Of a stretch of DNA of 34,781 bases, positions 16,590 to 27,000 are shown one piece after another. The stretch is taken from NCBI GenBank assembly GCA_900320585.1, contig ONSV01000008.1:1-34781 (forward strand), written 5' to 3'. The translations under genes were made by a program, and so were the position numbers. The notes below the pieces were generated by a model that did not search any database, had not been told where the DNA came from, and worked only from the letters and a program-made list of their open reading frames with translations. The stretch is from an uncultured Prevotellaceae bacterium. Lineage in GTDB: Bacteria; Bacteroidota; Bacteroidia; Bacteroidales; Bacteroidaceae. Numbering within the stretch: position 1 is the stretch's first letter; each line of letters begins with the position of its first letter.

Positions 16590-17657
16590 ATGGCAAAACG
16601 TTTGCGCGACAACCTCAACTCCGACTACTTCAGCGCGGTCAACAGCATGAAAAGCAAGACCGCGCGCAAGCGCATCGTGGCCTATGTGGAGAGCTACGAC
16701 GACGTGTTCTTCTGGCGCACGGTGCTGCGCGAGTTCGAGGACGACAAGCACTACTTCGAGGTGATGTTGCCCTCGAAGGTGAGCCTGGCCAAGGGCAAGA
16801 AACAGGTGCTCATGAACCTCGTGGGCGACAACGTGGGCGAGGACATGATAGCCTGCGTCGACGCCGACTACGACTTCCTCATGCAAGGGGCCACGAAGAC
16901 CTCGGAGAACATCGTGGGCAACCCCTACGTATTCCACACCTACGTCTACGCCATTGAGAACTTCCAGAGCTACGCGCCATCGCTGCACGACGTGTGCGTG
17001 ATGGTGACGCTCAACGACCACCAGGTGTTCGACTTCGAGGAATACATGAGGCAATACTCTCTCGCCATCTTCCCCCTCTTCGTATGGAGCATCTGGTACT
17101 ACCGCACGCCCAACTACGCCGAGTTCTCCATCTCCGACTTCAACAAGACCATCGAGACCGGGCACTTCACCATGCAGAACGCGGCCAACGGCATCGCCAA
17201 CGTGAGGCACAAGGTGGGCCGCAAGGTGATGCAGCTGCAGCGCCTCAACCCCGACGCCAAGGAGTCGTACATGGCGCTGAAAGACGAGCTGAAGCAACTG
17301 GGCGTGACGCCCGAGACCACCTACCTCTACATACAGGGCCACCATCTCTACGACAACGTGACGACACCGATGGTGACGAAGGTGTGCGACAAGCTGCGCC
17401 GCGAGCGCGAGACCGAGATACACCGCAAGGCCATGCACAACACGCAGATGCGCAACGAACTGTCGTGCTATGAGCACAGCATCGAGAACGTGGGGTCGAT
17501 GCTCAAGAAAAACACGGGATACATCCGCTCGCCCCAATACCAATGGCTGAGGGCCGACATCGAGCACTATATGAAGAACCGGTCGGACCTCAGGGTGCCA
17601 CCCGAATTGAAAGACAACAGCATTACAACACAACACACTACAACCACAGAAAGATGA
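16590..17657 (+). CDS. DUF4435/TOPRIM protein, AriB-like putative nuclease
   Basis: A 355-aa protein with a DUF4435-type TOPRIM core. E34 lies in VAYVESYDDVFFW, the KGKKQVL segment follows (~68-74), the acidic triad is D91-D93-D95 (CVDADYDF), and the YAIENFQSY motif typical of the family comes after it. In PARIS systems AriB is the effector that cleaves tRNA and halts growth once released from AriA; the glutamate and acidic cluster needed for metal-dependent cleavage are present here. It follows the ATPase by 19 bases and overlaps the next small gene by ATGA. Base composition matches the surrounding core genes. The C-terminal tail is Thr-rich and probably disordered. Nuclease activity is inferred. 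Confidence 0.85.
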   Translation: MAKRLRDNLNSDYFSAVNSMKSKTARKRIVAYVESYDDVFFWRTVLREFEDDKHYFEVMLPSKVSLAKGKKQVLMNLVGDNVGEDMIACVDADYDFLMQGATKTSENIVGNPYVFHTYVYAIENFQSYAPSLHDVCVMVTLNDHQVFDFEEYMRQYSLAIFPLFVWSIWYYRTPNYAEFSISDFNKTIETGHFTMQNAANGIANVRHKVGRKVMQLQRLNPDAKESYMALKDELKQLGVTPETTYLYIQGHHLYDNVTTPMVTKVCDKLRRERETEIHRKAMHNTQMRNELSCYEHSIENVGSMLKKNTGYIRSPQYQWLRADIEHYMKNRSDLRVPPELKDNSITTQHTTTTER

Positions 17658-18043
17658 AGAACAAGACCGTGGCGCTCGAAACCGCCAAATGGCTGCGCAA
17701 GCGCAGGTTCAACGAGCCAGTACCCTCTCATTACGACATCACGGGCCGGCTGAGCGAAGGCACGCCCGGCACCGACCCCGTTTGCTGGAACAGTCCCACC
17801 TACGACAAGAGTCCACGCCACAAGGTGTATGCCGCACCCGAACTGCCATTGGCGCAGCAGTGGGTGCGCGAGAAGAAACACTTCGACGTGCTTGTAGACC
17901 GTGAGTATTTCTGCGGAAAAGTGGGGAAATACTATGCCAAGATCATCCGCCTGCGCGACGGCGTGATGAGCGAGACCGGCAAATACCGGTCGTATGAGCG
18001 GGCGCTCGAGGCGGGCATCCTGAAGGCTCTTCGCTCAATGTAG
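17654..18043 (+). CDS. Small conserved protein of Bacteroidetes mobile-element type
   Basis: A 129-aa protein starting at the ATG that overlaps the DUF4435 stop (ATGA); a longer upstream reading is possible but would overlap the DUF4435 gene heavily. The pattern ETAKWLRKRRFNEP ... APELPLAQQWVREKKHFDV ... SYERALEAGILKALRSM is one I recognise from small Bacteroidetes phage and conjugative-element proteins of unknown function, in which 'TAK-LLKEKGF', 'AP-T---A--WLRE' and 'Y--ALE-GL--AL' recur. No catalytic motif is visible. Its coupling to an ATPase/TOPRIM pair suggests a possible third component (sensor, inhibitor or bystander). It converges on manA with seven bases between stop codons. Confidence 0.8.
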   Translation: MKNKTVALETAKWLRKRRFNEPVPSHYDITGRLSEGTPGTDPVCWNSPTYDKSPRHKVYAAPELPLAQQWVREKKHFDVLVDREYFCGKVGKYYAKIIRLRDGVMSETGKYRSYERALEAGILKALRSM

Positions 18044-18066
18044 GAGACGCTCACACATACGTCTCC
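18043..18066. terminator. Bidirectional hairpin between convergent genes
   Basis: GGAGACG (18043-18049) and CGTCTCC (18060-18066) form a perfect 7-bp stem spanning the stop codons of the small plus-strand gene and manA. There is no strong T-tract, so efficiency is uncertain. Confidence 0.4.
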
Positions 18067-19007
18067 AGCATCTTTATCTTTCCTTCTACCCTGACTTCCT
18101 TTGTGGTGGCCGGCACGAGCACCGTCTCGCCGGCACGGAGCGATGTGGCGTTTCCCTCGTCGTCAATCAGAGTGGCGGCTCCCTTCACGCCGATGAGCAC
18201 CACGAAACTGTCGAGTTCGGAATAGTCGAGCGTCATCGGCTCGTCGAGGTCGTAGACGGCCGTGGTGAAATACGGGCACGACACCACCTCCACGCCCTCG
18301 TTCTTCCGCTTCGTGTAGTGGGTGCGATAGTCGGGCATCACCCGATAGTCGATGCTCTCGGCTGCCTCGCTGGTGTGCAGCTCGCGGTAGTGCCCACTGT
18401 CATCCTTGCGCTTGAAGTCGTAGATGCGGTAGGTCACGTCGCTCGTCTGTTGTATCTCGGTCACGAAGCAGCCCTTTCCGATGGAGTGGATGCGGCCCGC
18501 GGGGATGAAGAACACGTCGCCCTCGCTCACCTCAAAACGGGCAAGGGCATCGCAGATGGAGCCATCCTCCACCATAACTTTATACTCCTCGGGGGTAATC
18601 TGGTTTTTCAGTCCGTCAAAAATCTGGGCACCCTCGTCCGACTCCAGCACATACCACATCTCGTTCTTGCCATGCTCCTTTCCCAGCCGGTGTGCCGTCT
18701 CCTCGTCGGGATGCACCTGTATCGACAGGTCGCGCCGGGCGTCGATGAACTTGATGAGCAGCGGAAACTCATTGCCGAAGCGGCGGTAGTTGTCGGCGCC
18801 CACCAGGCGCTCGCGCTCCTCGCTCACCAACTGGTTGAGCCGCTTGCCCTTATGCTCGCCCTCGCTCACCACGGTCTCATGGCCTGGCACGCCTGAGAGT
18901 TCCCAACTCTCGCCCACCTGGGTCTGCGAACTGCTGATTTGCTTGAAAGGAATGATTTTGTCTCCGCCCCAGATGGTGGACTTGAGTAAAGGTTCGAACT
19001 TCAACAT
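18051..19007 (-). CDS. manA: Mannose-6-phosphate isomerase, class I
   Basis: A 318-aa cytosolic zinc enzyme that interconverts fructose-6-phosphate and mannose-6-phosphate, feeding GDP-mannose synthesis and mannose use. The cupin metal site is visible: FIDARRDLSIQVHPDEE supplies the Gln and His ligands, GKNEMWYVLES the Glu, and FIPAGRIHSIG the last His. TSDVTYRIYDF with the following Arg completes the active site. The length matches the short type I PMI of Firmicutes and Bacteroidetes. It lies 18 bases after trkH and probably ends the dxs-trkA-trkH-manA run, although the functions are unrelated. Confidence 0.95.
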   Translation of the reverse strand: MLKFEPLLKSTIWGGDKIIPFKQISSSQTQVGESWELSGVPGHETVVSEGEHKGKRLNQLVSEERERLVGADNYRRFGNEFPLLIKFIDARRDLSIQVHPDEETAHRLGKEHGKNEMWYVLESDEGAQIFDGLKNQITPEEYKVMVEDGSICDALARFEVSEGDVFFIPAGRIHSIGKGCFVTEIQQTSDVTYRIYDFKRKDDSGHYRELHTSEAAESIDYRVMPDYRTHYTKRKNEGVEVVSCPYFTTAVYDLDEPMTLDYSELDSFVVLIGVKGAATLIDDEGNATSLRAGETVLVPATTKEVRVEGKIKMLETYV

Positions 19008-19025
19008 CGGGTTTTCAAAAAATAT

Positions 19026-20489
19026 TTAATTGTCTTTCCAATATGAGGGGGTGAACAAGATGAGCACGTTGAGAATCTCGAGACGGCCCATGAGCATCAG
19101 TCCCGAGCACAGCCACTTCATAGACCAGTGCATGTCGGCCCACGTCATGTCGGGTCCCAGCTCGTTGAGCGGCAGGCCCACGTTGTTCACACAACTGAGC
19201 GAGATGACGGCCGAGTTGGTGACATCGATGTCGATGGCCATCATCAGTCCGGTGGTGGCCATGCACACGATGATGTAGATGGCGAAGAAGGCCAGCAGGT
19301 TCTGCACCACCGACGAGGGCATGGCATGTCCGTCTACCTTCACCGGCAGCACGGCCCTGGGGTGCAGATACCTCACAAACTCGTTCCTGATCACCTTGAA
19401 TATCATAAAGGCGCGTATGCTCTTGAATCCGCCACTCGTCGACCCCGCGCAGGCACCGATGAACATCAGCACCGCCAGTATCATCCACGTGATGTGCGGC
19501 CACGTGCCCACATGGTCGCAGAAGATGCCCGTGGTGGTCATGAACGACACCACCTGGAAGCAGGCGCTGCGGAAGGCGCGCTCCAACCCATAGCCGTTCT
19601 CGCTGACCAGCAGCAGGGCGATGACCGCCGTGCATGCCACCACCAGTGTGATGTAGAACCGCAGCTCGGAGTTCTTGAGAAAAGTCCTGAACTGCCGTTT
19701 GATGATGAGCAGATAGAGCATCGTGAAGTTGATGCCCGACACGAACTGGAACGCCAGTCCGATATACTCGATGGCCGGCGAGTGGAAATGGGCCAGGCTG
19801 TCGTTGTGGATGGAGAAGCCGCCGGTGGCGGTGGTGGTCATGCCGTAATTCACCGCGCTGAACCAGTCCATGCCCGCCAGGAAGTAGCTGATGATACATC
19901 CCAAAGTGAGCACCAAGTATACGCTCCATATCCACTTGGCGTTGGTGCTGAGCCTTGGGTGCATCTTCGAGCGGATGGGGCCGGTGGCCTCGGCCGAGAA
20001 CACGCGCATGGAGCCGCTGCCCATCGAGGGCAGCACGGCGATGGTGAAGAACACGATTCCCAGTCCGCCTATCCACTGCGACAGCGACCGCCAGAAGAGC
20101 ATGGCGTGGTGCGAGTTGAGCTGTTGCTCCACATCGTCGAGCACCGAGGCTCCGGTGGTGGTGAATCCCGACATGGTCTCGAAGAAGGCGTCGGTGGGAT
20201 TGAGGATGATGCCACTGAACATATAGGGCAGCGCTCCGAAGATACTGAACGACAGCCAGGTGAGTGTCACCACGGCATAGGAGTCGCGCCGCGTCATCAT
20301 CGTGGGCGCGTCGAAGCCCATTCTCAGCAGTCCCACTCCGGCGGCCAGGGTGATGGCCATCGAGATGATGAATGGGATGAGGTCACTGGTGCCATAGATG
20401 AGGGCTACCCCTAGGCTCAGCAGCATGAACCCTGCCTCGAGCAGGAGCAGCGAGCCAATGACCTTGCTTATGAGTTTCAGGTTGACCAT
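19026..20489 (-). CDS. trkH: Trk-type potassium uptake membrane subunit
   Basis: A 487-aa polytopic inner-membrane protein that conducts K+ (Na+- or H+-coupled uptake). The four pore-loop segments are recognisable: MSGFTTTGASVL, NYGMTTTATGGFS, VSFMTTTGIF and SLSCVNNVGLPL, the last being degenerate, as often in TrkH. About ten hydrophobic helices are visible, starting with VIGSLLLLEAGFMLLSLGVA. The start codon overlaps the trkA stop (TGATG), so pore and regulatory subunits are co-translated. The C-terminus ends ILFTPSYWKDN, normal for Bacteroidetes TrkH. Confidence 0.96.
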   Translation of the reverse strand: MVNLKLISKVIGSLLLLEAGFMLLSLGVALIYGTSDLIPFIISMAITLAAGVGLLRMGFDAPTMMTRRDSYAVVTLTWLSFSIFGALPYMFSGIILNPTDAFFETMSGFTTTGASVLDDVEQQLNSHHAMLFWRSLSQWIGGLGIVFFTIAVLPSMGSGSMRVFSAEATGPIRSKMHPRLSTNAKWIWSVYLVLTLGCIISYFLAGMDWFSAVNYGMTTTATGGFSIHNDSLAHFHSPAIEYIGLAFQFVSGINFTMLYLLIIKRQFRTFLKNSELRFYITLVVACTAVIALLLVSENGYGLERAFRSACFQVVSFMTTTGIFCDHVGTWPHITWMILAVLMFIGACAGSTSGGFKSIRAFMIFKVIRNEFVRYLHPRAVLPVKVDGHAMPSSVVQNLLAFFAIYIIVCMATTGLMMAIDIDVTNSAVISLSCVNNVGLPLNELGPDMTWADMHWSMKWLCSGLMLMGRLEILNVLILFTPSYWKDN

Positions 20490-21835
20490 CAGTTATTGAA
20501 AAATTTCTCGATATTCTTCATGTTCACGTCGTGGCAGATCACCACCACGGCATCGCCCGCCTCTATCTGCGTGCCACCCGAGACGAGCATTCCCTCCTTG
20601 CCGCGCACCAATCCGCCGATGGTCATGCCCTTGGGCAGTCCGAGCTCGTACACTTTCTTCCGTGTCACCTTCGACCCGTGCTGGGCGGTGAACTCGGCCA
20701 CGTCGGCATTGGCCGACATGAGGAAGCGGATGTTCTGCACGTCGGCGTCGAGCATCATCTGGTAGATGTTTCCGGCCGCCAGCACCTTCTTGTTGATGAT
20801 GGTTCCGATATCGAGGCTCTCGGCCATGCTGGCATAGTTGCTGTTCTCCACCATGGCGATGGTCTTCCTCACACCCAGTTTCTTGGCGGTGAGGCAGGCC
20901 AGGATATTGGCCTCGGCATTGCCCGTGAGGGCCACGAAGCCCTGCGTGTTGCGGATGTTCTCGTCGATGAGCAGGTTCAGGTCGCGGGCATCGCCGTTGA
21001 TCACCATGGCCTTGGTGTCGTCGAGGGCCTCGTTGATGAGCTCGCACTGCCGCTCGTTGATCTCGATGATCTTGGTGCTCATGTACTCAGGCATCGAAAG
21101 CACGGCGCGTATGGCGGTCTTTCCGCCACCCATGATCATCACGTTCTTCACGTCGGCATAATGCTCCTTGCCCACGATTTTACGGATATAGGGTATATGG
21201 TTCTTGGTGGTCATGAAGAAGACGATGTCGTAGAGTTTCAGCTCGTCGTCGCCTCCGGGGATGATGGTATCGCCATTCCGCTTGATGGCCACCACATGGT
21301 AGGGGTCTTGCGGACCGCAGAGCTTGCGCAGGGGCTGGTTGAGTATCTCGCAGCTCTCGCGCAGCTTGATGCCCAGCATCACCAGCGACCCGTCGTGCAC
21401 GTCCCACCGCTGGCGCACCCAGCTCATCTTCAGTCCGTTCACGATATCACGGGCGGCGAGCATCTCGGGATAAATGAGCTCGTCGATGCCCATGCGGTTG
21501 AAGAGCGCCTTGTTCTCGTTGGTCATGTATTCGGGCCGGTCGATCTGTGCCACCGTCTTCTGCGCGCCCATGGTCTTGGCCATCACGCAGCAGGTGGTGT
21601 TCACGTTCTCGTCGGGGGTGACGGCGATGAACAAGTTGGCCGTCGACACGCCCGCACTGCGCAACGTCTTGGGGTTGGTGGCCTCGCCCACCAGTGTCAT
21701 CAGGTCGTAGTTGCTGCTGATGTCGCCCAGCTTGTCGGCATCCTCGTCGATAAGCACGATGTCCTGGTTGCTTCGTGAGAGCAGGCGTGCCAGGTGTGAA
21801 CCGATGGCCGATGCCCCGGCGATGATGATTTTCAT
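20489..21835 (-). CDS. trkA: Trk system potassium uptake regulator TrkA
   Basis: A 448-aa cytosolic gating subunit with two tandem RCK modules. The first Rossmann motif is [20 protein letters not shown] followed by an acidic VLIDED. The second is [17 protein letters not shown] followed by KIIEIN. Each is followed by a TrkA-C domain. It binds NAD(H)/nucleotides and controls TrkH. The first glycine motif is GxSxxG rather than GxGxxG, a frequent variation. It overlaps dxs upstream by ATGA and trkH downstream by one base. Confidence 0.96.
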   Translation of the reverse strand: MKIIIAGASAIGSHLARLLSRSNQDIVLIDEDADKLGDISSNYDLMTLVGEATNPKTLRSAGVSTANLFIAVTPDENVNTTCCVMAKTMGAQKTVAQIDRPEYMTNENKALFNRMGIDELIYPEMLAARDIVNGLKMSWVRQRWDVHDGSLVMLGIKLRESCEILNQPLRKLCGPQDPYHVVAIKRNGDTIIPGGDDELKLYDIVFFMTTKNHIPYIRKIVGKEHYADVKNVMIMGGGKTAIRAVLSMPEYMSTKIIEINERQCELINEALDDTKAMVINGDARDLNLLIDENIRNTQGFVALTGNAEANILACLTAKKLGVRKTIAMVENSNYASMAESLDIGTIINKKVLAAGNIYQMMLDADVQNIRFLMSANADVAEFTAQHGSKVTRKKVYELGLPKGMTIGGLVRGKEGMLVSGGTQIEAGDAVVVICHDVNMKNIEKFFNN

Positions 21836-23727
21836 AGGCTAAGAATGGTTTTTTTGATGTTTTCCACGTCGATACCGGTGATTTGCTGCAACTCAGCCAC
21901 CGTGCCGTGCTCCACAAACGCGTCGGGCAGTCCGAGCCGGCGGATGACGGGCTTCTTGTCGTGGTCGGCCATCCACTCGGCCACGGCCGACCCGAAGCCG
22001 CCCATAATGCAACCGTCCTCGATGGTCACGATGCGGTGGAACCGGGTGGCCACCTCGTCGAGGAGTTGCTCGTCAAGGGGTTTCACGAATCGCATGTCGT
22101 AGTGGGCCACCGACACCTTGGCACCCTCGGCCTCGAGCTCGTCGATGGCCTTCGCCACGTTGTTGCCCAACGGGCCGATGCTTAGCACCGCCACGTCGGT
22201 GCCCTCTCTGAGCCGCCGCCCCGTGCCCACGCCTATCTCCTTCATCGGGCATTGCCAGTCGGGGCACACGCCCTTGCCGCGCGGGTAGCGTATCACGAAG
22301 GTTCCCATGCCGGGCAGCTGCGCGGTGTACATCAGGTGGCGCAGCTCATGCTCGTCCATGGGCGAGGCGATGGTGAGGTTGGGGATGGGACGGAGGAAAG
22401 CCAGGTCGAAGGCGCCATGGTGGGTGGGCCCATCCTCGCCCACGAGTCCGGCGCGGTCGAGACAGAGCACCACAGGCAAGTTGAGGATGGCGGCATCGTG
22501 AATGATGTTGTCGTAGGCGCGCTGCGAGAAGGCGCTGTAGATATTGCAGAAGGGCTGCAGCCCGTCCTTGGCCATTCCGGCCGAGAAGGTGACGGCATGT
22601 CCCTCGGCGATGCCCACGTCGAAGGTGCGGTCGGGCATGGCTTTCATCATGATGTTGAGCGAGCAGCCCGACGGCATGGCGGGTGTCACGCCCACGATGC
22701 GTTTGTTGCGCTTGGCCAGTTCGAGGAGGGTGTTTCCGAAGACATCCTGGAACTTGGGTGGTTGTCCGGCAGTGTCGCTCACGATACGCTCGCCGGTGTC
22801 GACGTCGAACTTGCCCGGAGCGTGCCAGATGGTGGCGGCTTTCTCGGCGGGCTTGTAACCCTTGCCCTTCACGGTGTGCAGGTGGAGCATCTTCGGCCCC
22901 CTCATCTTCTTCAGCTGGCGCAGGATGCGCACCAGGCTGAGCACGTCGTGCCCATCATAAGGTCCGAAATAGCGGATGTTCATTCCCTCGAACACGTTCT
23001 GCTGGTGACTGATGGCCGACTTCAGCGCGTTGTTCAGGCGGATGAGGCCTTTACGGCGGTCGTCGTTGAGCATGCCTTTCGACCGCAGCCATTTCGACAC
23101 GCGGTAGCGCACGTTGTTGTAGGTCTCGTTGGTGCTCAGGCCCAGCAAGTATTGTTTCATGCCGCCCACTGAGCGGTCGATGCTCATGTCGTTGTCGTTG
23201 AGCACGATGAGCATGTCGTTGGGTTTCGACGAGACGTTGTTGAGTCCCTCGAAAGCCAGTCCGCCGCTCATCGCTCCGTCGCCGATTACGGCCACCACGC
23301 TGCGCTTCTGCTTGGTGAGCTTGGCGGCCACGGCCATGCCTACGGCAGCCGAGATAGAGTTGGAGGCGTGACCGCAGGTGAAGGTGTCGTACTCGCTCTC
23401 CATCGGCGAGGGGAAGGGGCGTATGCCATGGAGCTTGCGGTTGGTGCAGAACTGCTCGCGCCTGCCGGTAAGTATCTTGTGCCCGTAGGCCTGGTGCCCC
23501 ACGTCCCATACGATGCGGTCCTCGGGAGTGTTGAAGACATAATGCAGTGCCACGGTGAGTTCCACCACGCCGAGGCTTGAGGCCAGGTGTCCGGGATTCA
23601 CCGAGAGTTCGTCGATGATGTCGCTCCTGAGCTCATCGCAGAGCGTGGGCAGTTCTTCCAGACTGAGCTTCCGCAAGTCATTGGGTGTCTGTATCTTATT
23701 GAGTATGCTATATGTGTCGTTTCCCAT
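21832..23727 (-). CDS. dxs: 1-deoxy-D-xylulose-5-phosphate synthase
   Basis: A thiamine-diphosphate enzyme joining pyruvate and glyceraldehyde-3-phosphate, the first step of the MEP isoprenoid pathway and a source of thiamine/pyridoxal precursor. Recognisable segments are [10 protein letters not shown] and [12 protein letters not shown] (active-site His), the ThDP motif [44 protein letters not shown] (catalytic Glu) and the transketolase C-domain. I choose the ATG at 23727 ([11 protein letters not shown], 631 aa); an in-frame TTG four codons upstream gives a longer but less likely form. It heads the dxs-trkA-trkH-manA run and has a well-spaced promoter upstream. Confidence 0.97.
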   Translation of the reverse strand: MGNDTYSILNKIQTPNDLRKLSLEELPTLCDELRSDIIDELSVNPGHLASSLGVVELTVALHYVFNTPEDRIVWDVGHQAYGHKILTGRREQFCTNRKLHGIRPFPSPMESEYDTFTCGHASNSISAAVGMAVAAKLTKQKRSVVAVIGDGAMSGGLAFEGLNNVSSKPNDMLIVLNDNDMSIDRSVGGMKQYLLGLSTNETYNNVRYRVSKWLRSKGMLNDDRRKGLIRLNNALKSAISHQQNVFEGMNIRYFGPYDGHDVLSLVRILRQLKKMRGPKMLHLHTVKGKGYKPAEKAATIWHAPGKFDVDTGERIVSDTAGQPPKFQDVFGNTLLELAKRNKRIVGVTPAMPSGCSLNIMMKAMPDRTFDVGIAEGHAVTFSAGMAKDGLQPFCNIYSAFSQRAYDNIIHDAAILNLPVVLCLDRAGLVGEDGPTHHGAFDLAFLRPIPNLTIASPMDEHELRHLMYTAQLPGMGTFVIRYPRGKGVCPDWQCPMKEIGVGTGRRLREGTDVAVLSIGPLGNNVAKAIDELEAEGAKVSVAHYDMRFVKPLDEQLLDEVATRFHRIVTIEDGCIMGGFGSAVAEWMADHDKKPVIRRLGLPDAFVEHGTVAELQQITGIDVENIKKTILSL

Positions 23728-23789
23728 TTCACATGTCAATTCGCTCCGCCAAGAATCAATTTGGCAGAGTTGCGTTTCGTTATATTAGG

Positions 23790-23820
23790 CAAAATTAGGA
23801 AAAATGGAATAATCCACAAA
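23790..23820 (-). promoter_or_regulatory. Promoter of dxs operon
   Basis: On the minus strand TTTG (23820-23817), 19 bases, then TAATTTTG (23797-23790) is a full match to the Bacteroidota consensus. It lies about 63 bases upstream of the dxs start. Confidence 0.75.
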
Positions 23821-23876
23821 ATATTTCTCCCTAAATTTGCGTCCACGACCTATCCCACAAGAATGCCATATGGGTG

Positions 23877-23994
23877 GTCGCTGCGCTCAAAATCAAAAAA
23901 ACTGATTCAAAATCTATAAAAATCGAATTAAATCATGAAAGGAGAATATTGAAAGATTTTCTATAAGATTTTGTTGGATTTTGAGCGTAGCGAC
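23877..23994. repeat. 118-bp element bounded by 18-bp inverted repeats
   Basis: GTCGCTGCGCTCAAAATC (23877-23894) and its inverse (23977-23994) match at 17 of 18 positions and enclose ~82 AT-rich bases with no gene. The left arm and an internal CTGATTCAAAATC block recur at 12858-12875 and 12885-12897 beside dnaK, so it is a dispersed sequence. The layout is MITE-like, though no transposase partner with these ends is seen. Confidence 0.6.
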
Positions 23995-24025
23995 TCATCG
24001 CATAAGAAGAAGAGGACACCATGGA

Positions 24026-27000
24026 CTAATCCTGAGAATCATGCTCGCGCTGAAGCACGAGGTCGGGCAACATAACGGCATATTCTGGAGAGCCTTTGGA
24101 TGAATCTGCTGGTTTCCATGCCACGACAAACCTCACCTTTGCCGATTTCACCTGATAGCCCTTACTCAACCAATCGGTTATTGCATCCCTCATGCTCGCC
24201 GAAATTTTGGCTACGGCCACAGTGGATGAAGGAGTGAAGAACATCTCATCCCTATACGTAAGTATATCGCCACTGTTCAAGGCAAGCACCTCGCGCTTAC
24301 GATTCATAAAGAAGTCGAGATAGAGGTCCTTATGCGATAGTTGCAACATGATTTCATCAGGCAGCGAATAATGATTCTGGTCGATTGAATTACGGTCTGC
24401 TGGCAAGCGGTCAAAAAAGTTGCCACTGGTATGTATGAACAAACGATTCTTCGCCCGGGTGATTCCCACATAAAAGCGACGCATCAAACTATCATCTCTC
24501 TGATAGCTGTCAGAGATGAGCATAAAGACATCGTCGAATTCACGGCCTTTGGCCTTATGTATTGTCGAAACAATGACATCTGCACCCGATGTGTCACAAA
24601 AATCCTCGACCGAAGACTCAAAAACGAAGTCCCAAAAATCACCACTATATTTCATGGGATTGAGCTGCTCAAACTGTTTCACACAGTTTTTCACATACAC
24701 GATGCTGTCACTTGTTTTGTACTTGGCAAAAGACGCATTCTTTGCCTCTTCCCAAAGTTCATCGGAAATGAGAGGAGATGTAGCCTTTTTTTCCAAATAT
24801 CTCAAAAGGTACCTCATCTCCGCCAGGTTGCAGAAACGGAAACCGTCGAGCGACTGCACCAACTTGCTGTTTACACCATGCCTCCTTAGTAAGGCAACGA
24901 GAATCACAGCTTCCTCATTGGTCTGAGTGAGCACACCCACCGACCCCCTACCCTGGCACTTCACCAAATTGTCTACCAAGGGCTGGTACATCACATTCGA
25001 CAAATGCCGTGTCACCTCCACATATCCCTCCTCTTGCCTGACAGCATGAATTGGCGTGCTCTTCAATCGCCTGCCCAAGTACCGAGTGAATGCATTGGCG
25101 AAATCCACCACATGCCGTGAGCTACGGAAGTTGTCGGTCATTTCGTAGAACTTTCCTTTTTCATCCTTCGTCAGCTCAAACATCAACCATGAGTTGGCAC
25201 CGCGAAAATCAAAAATATTTTGGTCGTCATCACCCACAGCCACCACACGCAAGTCTTTATTATGCGATGTCAGTGCTCTTACCAAAGCGAACTCTCCGTC
25301 GCTCATGTCCTGAGCCTCGTCTATCACCAATACGGTCTTTCCAATTCGATTAGGCTCCACCTCGCCTTGCTCAATCATCGTGGCTGCTCTTGGCACAACA
25401 TCATTTGCATCCTCCAGATTGCCTACTCTCCCCAACAAGTCAAAACAGTAGGAGTGGAATGTCTTGATCTCAACATAATTCACCGCATTTCCTATCAGCT
25501 CCCTCAATCGAAGTGTGAACTCCGATGCAGCCGACCTGGAGAAAGTGAGCATCAACAACTGTTCTTTCTTCACATCTTCCTGCAACAGAAGCGATGCCAG
25601 TTTGTGAACAAGGACAAGTGTCTTGCCACTTCCTGGGCAAGCAGCCACTACTATGCGGTTGGAGTCCTTGTCGGTAATGATCTCCAGTTGCCGGGGAGAC
25701 AATTTGCCAAACAATTGCTCGTATTTCTTTGGGGTGAGATTACGGTTGATCTCACGTGCTTTCTCGCCCTTGAAATATTTGGCGATGAATTTCTTGAAAT
25801 CCATCTGGAAATAATCGCCCACATACTGCAATGCCGCATCATAATCCCTCACCATCAAGTTGGCATACTCGCCCACGATATGCACTTGTTGCATCTTGTG
25901 TTTATAGAACTCGTCGAGCATGCGGTAGTCATCCTTGATGAACCTTGGGTTATCCTTGAGTCTTCTGATATCCATCGCATTATACAACACGAGGAAGCCA
26001 CCTTCCAACCTGAGGGCACCAATCTTGGAAAGATAGAGCAAAGCCTCTTCCACCTCCTCCAATTGCACATCCTCAAAATTGTCGAAAAGGGTCTTATTTT
26101 GCTTTTTCCAAGCGTTGAGCAAAGCCACCACAGAGAATTTCACCATATTGGCGGGCTCGTTCTCCCGGGTTTGCTCTCCTTGTTGTCTATAAAGCCATTC
26201 CAAAACAAAAGCACTTATTATGAATCTTTTCTCCATACGAGCCATTGTCGATACCCTATCCGTCTGTAATCCAATCTCCATATTGTGCGAGGCATCCTCC
26301 TTCTTGCGGATATACCCTTTCACCGTAAGAAAATAAATCAACGTGAAGATGTCTTTCTCTTTCGACGTCGTAATATTGGCCCGCAAGGCATTCTCGTTCA
26401 ATTGTTTCGAAGAAATCCGTAGCGTACCATCCGGGACAAGTGATAGGATATAGCGTTCGAGTTTGGAAAAACGGCCCAGGAGCATACGCGACTTACGCTC
26501 CGTATCGCCATCCATCAGGAATGCCGTAATATCTTTGGAGTCGGCAAGTATTCCCTCCTGGCGCATTCGTTCCACGACCGACACCACCTCTCCTTTCGTC
26601 ATCCCCAGGATATCGGCTAAATAGTCTACCCGTGACTCTGCCTCGGCATCTCTATTCTTGTAAGTGTATTTTTGTGAAATCAGCGACTTGATGACTCGCA
26701 CGGCCTTCTCCACATCCTTGCTGTCAAACAAAGCTGATGCAGTGATTCGCTTTCTGGCCTCCTCCACATTCCTCACGGTGATACCTGTGGCATACACATG
26801 CGGAACGTTGCTGTTCCTCTCCAAATAGCCACCTTGCTCCAAAGCGGCCAAGGCAGTGCGCACACGAGTCTCCACATCGTTCATCATACTATCCCATCCT
26901 GCCTGACGGGCTATCTCCAATGCCGAGCAACATAATCGCTTGCGCTGTTTGGTCAGTGCTTTCACCGCCATCCATACCTGATGGATTTCACTGAGACTCA

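Noticed and set aside
23832-23839. Plus-strand TAAATTTG promoter box
   Set aside because: No plus-strand gene follows before the convergent helicase gene and no -33 element is present; likely chance in AT-rich DNA.
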